64,000 bases of DNA, from the NCBI RefSeq assembly GCF_014863605.1, contig NZ_CP062252.1:1497001-1561000 (forward strand), written 5' to 3'. Source of the DNA: Pseudomonas allokribbensis (GTDB taxonomy: Bacteria; Pseudomonadota; Gammaproteobacteria; Pseudomonadales; Pseudomonadaceae). The notes beneath the pieces are model-generated. The model saw only the letters and a list, made by a program, of their open reading frames with translations. It made no database searches and was not told the DNA's origin. The translations under genes and the position numbers were made by a program. This document shows positions 58,839 to 64,000 of this stretch, one piece after another. Every line of letters starts with the position of its first letter. The first letter of the stretch is position 1.

Positions 58839-59780
58839 TCAACGCTGGATTTCGCGGTCGCGATCCAGTTCGTAAGGCAGGTCGAGCAAGTGCAGCGTCG
58901 GACCTTCGGCCGTGCCCAGATGCAAATCGCCCGCTTCGGCAGCTTCGGCCTGCAACACCGCCAGCAGTTCAATATTTTTCTCGGCGCGGGCGGCCAGCAC
59001 CACTTCGCCGATGGAGCTGCCGTGGCTCGGGGCGAACAGCGGGGTGCCCGGCTCCGGCAATTCGCTGGCGTCCAGTTGCACTCGGTACAGGCGACGCTTG
59101 AGCTTGCCCAGGTATTGCATGCGCGCAACGATTTCCTGGCCGGTGTAGCAGCCTTTCTTGAAACTCACGCCGCCGACGGCTTGCAGGTTGAGCATCTGCG
59201 GGATGAACAGCTCACGGGTGCTCGGCATGACTTGACCGATACCGGCGCGGATCTGGCCCAGCAGCCATTGATTGAGTTCGGCTTCGCTCAGTTGTGCGGA
59301 CAGCTTGCCTTTGATGCTGTCGGCCTGATCGGTCGGTACCCAGAGTTCGGCACGGTTCGGGGAGACGCGAATGGCGATCAGGCCTTCGTGGCGGGCCACG
59401 CTGTCGGTTTCTGCCGGCAGTTCCAGACTCAGGCTGCTCAGGGCAGCATCGCCATGATCGAGGCCGAAGCGCACCCAGGAGGCGCTTTCGTCGGTCAGTT
59501 TCGATTTGGAGAACACCGCGTACTTTTTCAGATCCGCCAGTTGCGGCTCCAGCAGCTCGCCGGCCATGGCCAGCAGCACGCCGTCGCCTTCAAGCACGAT
59601 GCGGAAACTCGACTGCATCCGGCCTTTCTGCGTGCAGCGGGCACCGAGGCTGGCCTGGGTATCACTCAAGTAATTGATGTTGCAGGTCAGCTGGCCTTGC
59701 AGGAATTTGCCGGCATCCGCGCCGCGAACCGCGAGAACGCCTTCATGAGACAGGGTGCAGAAAAAAGCAGAATCGGCCAT
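58839..59780 (-). CDS. ygfZ: tRNA-modifying protein / iron-sulfur assembly factor YgfZ
   Basis: 313 residues. The folate-binding GcvT-like fold is clear and the diagnostic K-G-C-Y-x-G-Q-E motif is present (KKGCYTGQEIVARMQYLGKL). The N terminus (LSHEGVLAVRGADAGKFLQG) and C-terminal LGPTLHLLDL-like end complete it. YgfZ helps build or repair iron-sulfur clusters of enzymes such as MiaB with folate. It is divergent from sdhE, a common partnership. Confidence 0.92.
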   Translation of the reverse strand: MADSAFFCTLSHEGVLAVRGADAGKFLQGQLTCNINYLSDTQASLGARCTQKGRMQSSFRIVLEGDGVLLAMAGELLEPQLADLKKYAVFSKSKLTDESASWVRFGLDHGDAALSSLSLELPAETDSVARHEGLIAIRVSPNRAELWVPTDQADSIKGKLSAQLSEAELNQWLLGQIRAGIGQVMPSTRELFIPQMLNLQAVGGVSFKKGCYTGQEIVARMQYLGKLKRRLYRVQLDASELPEPGTPLFAPSHGSSIGEVVLAARAEKNIELLAVLQAEAAEAGDLHLGTAEGPTLHLLDLPYELDRDREIQR

Positions 59781-59929
59781 GGGTCATCGCAGGGTAAATA
59801 GACTGGGGCACATCATAAGGGGGTGGTGTTGAAATGGGTAGTTCATAAAGGATCGGTGGTGCCCGACCAAAGCCGACTGTTCGCCCCGTGTCGGGCCTGT
59901 ATACTTGCCGCCTATTTGAGGAGGGCTCC

Positions 59930-60184
59930 ATGGTCGAACAAGTTGAACTGAATCGCCTCTTTTGGCACAGCCGTCGCGGCATGCTTGAGCTTGACGTGCT
60001 GCTGGTGCCGTTCGTGAAAGAGGTCTACGCGAATCTGAACGAGGTGGATCGCGCGCTGTATGTCCGCCTGCTCGAGTGCGAGGATCAGGACATGTTCGGC
60101 TGGTTCATGGAGCGCAGCGAGTCTGAAGACCCGGAGCTGCAACGCATGGTTCGCATGATTCTGGATCGTGTCCAGCCCAAGTAA
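59930..60184 (+). CDS. sdhE: succinate dehydrogenase assembly factor SdhE
   Basis: 84 residues from the ATG at 59930 with GAGGAGGG upstream; a -10-like TATACT lies at 59900-59905. The motif [20 protein letters not shown], containing the RGxxE-type sequence, and the C-terminal [20 protein letters not shown] match SdhE/YgfY. It promotes covalent FAD attachment to SdhA. The next gene ygfX overlaps its end by 17 bases. Confidence 0.92.
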   Translation: MVEQVELNRLFWHSRRGMLELDVLLVPFVKEVYANLNEVDRALYVRLLECEDQDMFGWFMERSESEDPELQRMVRMILDRVQPK

Positions 60185-60620
60185 CACGTTCGAATGCCGC
60201 TGGCAGGCCTCACGGCAATTGCTGGCGGCGTATCTCCTGGCCCAGGCGTTCGCCCTGTGCGCTCTGTTTCTGCTTGTCCTGCCTTTCTGGGTCAGTCTGC
60301 TCGGTGCGGTAGCCTGTCTGAGCCACGCTGCCTGGGTGTTGCCCCGCCAGATTCTGTTGAGTCATCCCAAGGCTTTCTGCGGATTGCGTCGTGACGCCGA
60401 TGGCTGGCAGTTGTGGAATCAGACCGATGGCTGGCAGCCGGTGCAGTTGCGTCCGGACAGTCTGGCGCTGCCATTGATCGTGGTTTTGCGCTTTCGATTG
60501 CGTGGGGAGTGGCGGGTCAGGTCGATCTGCGTGCCCCGGGACTCGCAGACGGCGGATTTGCACCGACGCCTGCGAGTACGCCTCAAGTTCAGCCGGCGTA
60601 GGTGGGCGGCACCAGAATAG
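60168..60620 (+). CDS. ygfX: YgfX family membrane protein
   Basis: 150 residues from the GTG at 60168, inside the last codons of sdhE (17-base overlap). Two adjacent hydrophobic helices ([20 protein letters not shown] and [16 protein letters not shown]) are followed by a conserved [20 protein letters not shown] cytoplasmic domain. In enterobacteria the sdhE-ygfX pair has been called a toxin-antitoxin, but this is disputed; an envelope or respiratory role fits the pair as well. The 3' end overlaps convergent nadB by 32 bases. Confidence 0.85.
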   Translation: MSSPSNTFECRWQASRQLLAAYLLAQAFALCALFLLVLPFWVSLLGAVACLSHAAWVLPRQILLSHPKAFCGLRRDADGWQLWNQTDGWQPVQLRPDSLALPLIVVLRFRLRGEWRVRSICVPRDSQTADLHRRLRVRLKFSRRRWAAPE

Positions 60621-62205
60621 TGTCGAGCGCTTCGGGCAGCAGATCCGGGTAGTCGAGGGTGTAATGCAGGCCTCGGCTCTCTTTGCGCTCCATGGCTGAG
60701 CGGATCATCAATTCCGCCACTTGCGCCAGGTTGCGCAGCTCGATCAGGTCGCGACTGACTTTATAGTTGCTGTAGAACTCGTCGATTTCGTCCAGCAACA
60801 GACGCACGCGATGTTGTGCGCGTTGCAGACGTTTGTTGGTGCGCACGATGCCGACGTAGTCCCACATGAAGCGTCGTAGCTCGTCCCAGTTGTGCGCGAT
60901 GATCACGTCTTCGTCGGAGTCGGTTACCTGGCTTGCATCCCAGGCGGGCAGGGCGCGGGGGATGGCGATGTCGGATAATTGCTCGAGAATGTCCGCCGCA
61001 GCCGAGCGGGCATAAACGAAGCATTCCAGCAGCGAGTTGCTGGCCATGCGGTTGGCGCCGTGCAGCCCGGTGAAGCTGGTTTCGCCGATGGCGTACAGCC
61101 CGGGCACGTCGGTGCGACCCTGTTGGTCCACCATGACGCCGCCGCAGGTGTAGTGCGCCGCCGGGACGACCGGGATCGGTTGCTTGGTGATGTCGATGCC
61201 GAATCCGAGGCAGCGCTCGTAGACGGTCGGGAAGTGCGTCTTGATGAACGCTTCGGGTTTGTGGCTGATGTCGAGATAGACGCAATCGACACCCAGGCGC
61301 TTCATCTCGTGGTCGATGGCCCGAGCGACGATGTCCCGTGGCGCCAGTTCGGCGCGCGGGTCGAAACGCTGCATGAAGCGCTCACCGTTCGGCAGTTTCA
61401 AATGCGCGCCTTCGCCGCGCAGGGCTTCGGTGATCAGGAAACTCTTGGCCTGCGGGTGATACAGGCAAGTGGGGTGGAACTGATTGAACTCCAGGTTCGC
61501 CACCCGGCAGCCCGAACGCCAGGCCATGGCGATGCCATCACCGCAGGCGCCGTCGGGGTTGCTGGTATAGAGGTAGACCTTGGCGGCGCCGCCAGAAGCC
61601 AGAATCACGAACCGGGCGCCGTAGGTGTCGACTTCGCCGGTCTTGCGGTTGAGCACGTAGGCGCCGAGGCAGCGGTCGCCGTCCAGTCCCAGGCGTCGTT
61701 CGGTGATCAGATCGACGGCGACGCGCTGTTCCAGCAGCTCTATATTCGGGCGTTGTTTGGCTTGGGCCAGCAAGGTTGTGAAGATCGCAGCACCGGTGGC
61801 GTCGGCGGCGTGAATGATGCGGCGGTGGCTGTGGCCGCCTTCGCGGGTGAGGTGGAACTCGAAGCCGCCATCTTCTGTGCCGGACTGCTCATCTCGGGTG
61901 AACGGCACGCCCTGGTCAATCAGCCACTGGATCGCCTCTTTGCTGTGCTCGACAGTGAAACGTACCGCGTCTTCATGGCACAGGCCGCCACCGGCATTGA
62001 GCGTGTCGTCGACGTGGGATTCGACAGTGTCGGTGTCATCCAGCACGGCCGCGACGCCACCCTGGGCCCAATAGGTCGAACCGTTGGCGAGATCGCCCTT
62101 GCTCAATACGGCGATGCGCAAGTGACCGGGCAGGGTCAGCGCGAGACTCAAACCGGCAGCGCCGCTGCCAATCACCAGAACATCGTGTTGAAACTGTTGG
62201 CTCAT
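60589..62205 (-). CDS. nadB: L-aspartate oxidase
   Basis: 538 residues from the ATG at 62205 ([20 protein letters not shown]); the longer in-frame reading to 62316 crosses the promoter area. The FAD dinucleotide motif GSGAAG, the [15 protein letters not shown] segment, [16 protein letters not shown], the [20 protein letters not shown] region and [15 protein letters not shown] match NadB. It oxidises aspartate to iminoaspartate, the first step of NAD synthesis. It is divergent from algU; the 558-base gap carries algU promoters. Confidence 0.96.
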   Translation of the reverse strand: MSQQFQHDVLVIGSGAAGLSLALTLPGHLRIAVLSKGDLANGSTYWAQGGVAAVLDDTDTVESHVDDTLNAGGGLCHEDAVRFTVEHSKEAIQWLIDQGVPFTRDEQSGTEDGGFEFHLTREGGHSHRRIIHAADATGAAIFTTLLAQAKQRPNIELLEQRVAVDLITERRLGLDGDRCLGAYVLNRKTGEVDTYGARFVILASGGAAKVYLYTSNPDGACGDGIAMAWRSGCRVANLEFNQFHPTCLYHPQAKSFLITEALRGEGAHLKLPNGERFMQRFDPRAELAPRDIVARAIDHEMKRLGVDCVYLDISHKPEAFIKTHFPTVYERCLGFGIDITKQPIPVVPAAHYTCGGVMVDQQGRTDVPGLYAIGETSFTGLHGANRMASNSLLECFVYARSAAADILEQLSDIAIPRALPAWDASQVTDSDEDVIIAHNWDELRRFMWDYVGIVRTNKRLQRAQHRVRLLLDEIDEFYSNYKVSRDLIELRNLAQVAELMIRSAMERKESRGLHYTLDYPDLLPEALDTILVPPTYAG

Positions 62206-62483
62206 TTCAGGATTCCGCTCAAAGCGACCCGGGTCGGGGTTGGCGCAAGACAGGCGGATGGGCGAGTCGAGACAGCCACACAGCCCACTAGTATATAGAG
62301 GGGTGGGGCGGCACAATAGCCGGGCCGATATGGCATTGTGAAACTACCGTGACGGAAAAATACGGAAGCTTTGTCGGATGTTTTTTTCGCCGGTTTTGGG
62401 AAAAAGCGACTGTATCGCAGATGAAACATGCTTTTTCCGCTCACGGTTGCCCAATGTCGGCGTGGCGCGTCTATAAATATTTG

Positions 62484-62511
62484 GAACTTTTGCCAGAGGG
62501 CCAAGATCAAT
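62484..62511 (+). promoter_or_regulatory. distal AlgU-type promoter of algU
   Basis: GAACTT at 62484-62489, 17 bases, then TCAAT at 62507-62511. The -35 is exact for AlgU/RpoE promoters, the -10 is weaker. It lies about 250 bases upstream of algU and predicts self-activation under envelope stress. Confidence 0.5.
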
Positions 62512-62677
62512 AGACAGTTGCCCGAAACAAGGGACAGTGTCGGCTTCAATGCGGAACCTGCGGTTGGGTTCTAGCCGGCGAGCCGATTAAAAGATTATTC
62601 GCGCAGCCGGTTTATCCCGCGCTGCGTTTTTCGTGCGTGCCAAATCAGAGCCCGCAGGAAACTTGCTTGGAGGGGGA

Positions 62678-62704
62678 GAACTTTTGCGAAAAGCCCGAGT
62701 CTAT
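62678..62704 (+). promoter_or_regulatory. proximal AlgU-type promoter of algU
   Basis: GAACTT at 62678-62683, 16 bases, then TCTAT at 62700-62704, close to the AlgU consensus GAACTT-N16/17-TCTGA and 60 bases upstream of the algU start. This corresponds to an autoregulated algU promoter as known in P. aeruginosa. Confidence 0.7.
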
Positions 62705-62763
62705 GTTTGCAAGTCCGGTCGTTTAGTCATGCAAGCTTCCTCCGAGTTTATCGAGGAGTGTTC

Positions 62764-63345
62764 ATGCTAACCCAGGAAGAGGATCAGCAGCTGGTCGAGC
62801 GCGTTCAGCGCGGTGACAAGCGAGCTTTCGATCTGCTCGTGTTGAAGTATCAACACAAAATTCTCGGGTTGATCGTGCGTTTCGTGCACGACACCCATGA
62901 AGCCCAGGATGTTGCTCAAGAAGCCTTTATCAAGGCTTACCGGGCACTAGGAAATTTCCGCGGAGACAGTGCGTTTTATACGTGGCTTTACCGCATCGCC
63001 ATCAACACGGCGAAAAACTATCTGGTTTCACGCGGCCGCCGGCCGCCGGATAGCGATGTCAGTTCTGAAGATGCAGAGTTCTATGACGGCGATCACGGCC
63101 TGAAGGATCTCGAATCTCCTGAACGCGCATTGCTGCGGGATGAGATCGAAGGCACCGTCCATCGAACCATTCAGCAACTGCCAGAGGATTTGCGCACGGC
63201 TTTAACTTTGCGCGAATTCGACGGTCTGAGTTACGAGGACATCGCGAGCGTCATGCAATGTCCGGTTGGTACCGTGCGCTCCCGGATTTTCCGCGCCCGG
63301 GAGGCCATCGATAAAGCCCTGCAGCCGTTGTTGCAGGAAAACTAA
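62764..63345 (+). CDS. algU: extracytoplasmic-function sigma factor AlgU/RpoE
   Basis: 193 residues from the ATG at 62764 with GAGGAG upstream. Region 2 is VERVQRGDKRAFDLLVLKYQ to DVAQEAFIKAYRALGNFRGD and WLYRIAINTAKNYLVSRGRR; region 4 is LREFDGLSYEDIASVMQCPV with VRSRIFRAREAIDKAL. Length and sequence match P. aeruginosa AlgU. It drives alginate, osmotic and envelope stress genes and is held by MucA. mucA follows after 31 bases. Confidence 0.97.
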   Translation: MLTQEEDQQLVERVQRGDKRAFDLLVLKYQHKILGLIVRFVHDTHEAQDVAQEAFIKAYRALGNFRGDSAFYTWLYRIAINTAKNYLVSRGRRPPDSDVSSEDAEFYDGDHGLKDLESPERALLRDEIEGTVHRTIQQLPEDLRTALTLREFDGLSYEDIASVMQCPVGTVRSRIFRAREAIDKALQPLLQEN

Positions 63346-63376
63346 AGACAGCGGCGACAGCCAAGAGAGGAACGCC

Positions 63377-63964
63377 ATGAGTCGTGAAGCCCTGCAGGAA
63401 TCGCTGTCCGCAGTGATGGATAACGAAGCGGACGAACTGGAATTGCGTCGGGTGCTCAATGCACTGGACGATGTTGAAACCCGTGAAACCTGGGCTCGTT
63501 ATCAGATCGCTCGGGCAGCCATGCACAAGGATCTGCTGCTTCCACGGCTGGATCTCGCTGCGGCAGTGTCTGCTGCGCTGGAAGACGAAGCCACTCCAGC
63601 CAAAGTGTCCCGCGGTCCATGGCGCAGCCTGGGTCGTCTGGCCGTTGCAGCCTCGGTGACCGTTGCCGTTCTGGCGGGTGTTCGTCTGTATAACCACGAC
63701 GAAATTGCCGGTGTTGAACTGGCGCAGCAATCCAATCAGCCTGCATTGGCCGTTCCTCAAGTCAAAGGCCCGGCTGTATTGGCAGGCTACAATGAGAGTT
63801 CGGAAGCCACCGGCCCTATGGCCAATGGTGTGCTGCAAGGCCAGCCAGGCTGGCACGATCAGCGTCTACCAGGTTACCTGCGCCAACACGCTCAACAAGC
63901 TGCGCTGAAAGGTACTGAAAGCGCATTGCCTTACGCGCGTGCAGCAAGCCTGGAAAACCGTTAA
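63377..63964 (+). CDS. mucA: anti-sigma factor MucA
   Basis: 195 residues from the ATG at 63377. The N-terminal RseA-type domain that grips AlgU is EALQESLSAVMDNEADELEL, then NALDDVETRETWARYQIARA. One transmembrane helix (LAVAASVTVAVLAGVRLY) lies near residue 85, and the rest is periplasmic, including the stretch bound by MucB. It is full length, without the premature stop known from mucoid strains, so the locus should be non-mucoid. mucB starts 9 bases later. Confidence 0.96.
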   Translation: MSREALQESLSAVMDNEADELELRRVLNALDDVETRETWARYQIARAAMHKDLLLPRLDLAAAVSAALEDEATPAKVSRGPWRSLGRLAVAASVTVAVLAGVRLYNHDEIAGVELAQQSNQPALAVPQVKGPAVLAGYNESSEATGPMANGVLQGQPGWHDQRLPGYLRQHAQQAALKGTESALPYARAASLENR

Positions 63965-63972
63965 GGAGGATC

Positions 63973-64000
63973 ATGCGCGCCATACCTCTACTTTCGCTTC
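63973..64000 (+). CDS. mucB: periplasmic anti-sigma partner MucB, first codons only (runs off the window)
   Basis: The ATG at 63973 with AAGGAGGA upstream opens MRAIPLLSL, the beginning of a signal peptide, right after mucA. In Pseudomonas mucB always occupies this place; its product protects MucA from proteolysis. Only nine codons are in view, so the call depends on synteny. Confidence 0.85.

Noticed and set aside
60168..60620. sdhE-ygfX as a toxin-antitoxin module
   Set aside because: Overlap and order are as in the disputed CptAB report, but SdhE has a well-supported flavinylation role, so I do not call it a TA system.
60979..62298. 439-codon open frame opposite nadB
   Set aside because: Shadow of nadB; also extends into the algU/nadB promoter gap.
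1..64000. CRISPR array, insertion sequence, prophage or BGC of NRPS/PKS type
   Set aside because: No regularly spaced repeats, transposase, integrase, phage structural genes or large modular synthases were seen.

Overview
The window is chromosomal DNA of a fluorescent-group Pseudomonas. The 49-64 kb end has the gene order ung / abrB-type / tctA-tctB-tctC-opdH / tctD-tctE / HDOD gene / ygfZ / sdhE-ygfX / nadB / algU-mucA-mucB, which is the arrangement I know from the P. aeruginosa PA0750-PA0764 region. The proteins (PhaG, FosA, OprD-type porin, YgfX, MucA) are Pseudomonas-like. Base composition is GC-rich with strong third-position GC, except for a less GC-rich stretch at about 36-38.6 kb and 41.4-43 kb. 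I found no prophage, insertion sequence, CRISPR array or replication origin. All homology statements come from reading the proteins; no search was run.

0-17 kb: the 5' end of an olsB-type acyltransferase gene, a divergent acyl-CoA-dehydrogenase-like gene, a penicillin-binding-like serine hydrolase coupled to a small cysteine-rich protein, a four-gene catabolic cluster (M20 amidohydrolase, MHS-family symporter, amidase, IclR regulator), a YceI protein, a phospholipase-D-type synthase, a nested palindromic intergenic repeat, periplasmic beta-glucosidase bglX, a LemA/TPM/TPM membrane cluster, a methyltransferase, a DMT exporter and a DJ-1/PfpI protein.

17-31 kb: an iron-responsive sigma factor / FecR / TonB receptor cell-surface signalling operon with a Fur box and an intervening hairpin; yegP; a class II aldolase plus DapA-family gene pair divergent from an XRE-cupin regulator with a palindromic operator; a DUF4917 SIR2-like protein; iron alcohol dehydrogenase yiaY behind two palindromes; a two-gene operon of an alpha-oxoamine-synthase-family enzyme and a Bcr/CflA-type exporter; a YdcZ transporter divergent from a LysR regulator.

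31-43.5 kb (most accessory): a tandem pair of secreted four-cysteine paralogues, fosA, a LysE exporter, a PAS-GAF-GGDEF cyclase, two stress/periplasmic small proteins, an iron-permease-family protein, an orphan HsdR_N-type nuclease, two AidA/PixA inclusion-body proteins, two methyltransferases, a DUF6124 gene behind a highly structured leader RNA, higBA and hicAB toxin-antitoxin modules with visible operators, and tRNA-Gly(CCC).

43.6-49.5 kb: phaG, rsuA, a CWC protein with a dCache-GGDEF cyclase, two tyrosine-rich lipoproteins and an enoyl-CoA-hydratase-family hydrolase. 49.6-64 kb: ung, the tricarboxylate uptake operon (porin, TctCBA, AbrB protein) with its TctDE two-component system, direct-repeat operator and Crc/Hfq-type CA motifs, then HDOD, ygfZ, sdhE-ygfX, nadB and the envelope-stress operon algU-mucA-mucB with two AlgU-type promoters.

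The best candidates for something undescribed are the structured leader upstream of the DUF6124 gene (40764-40976), the oxoamine-synthase/exporter operon (26603-29022), the orphan nuclease (36285-37370) and the DUF4917 SIR2-like protein (24283-25302).
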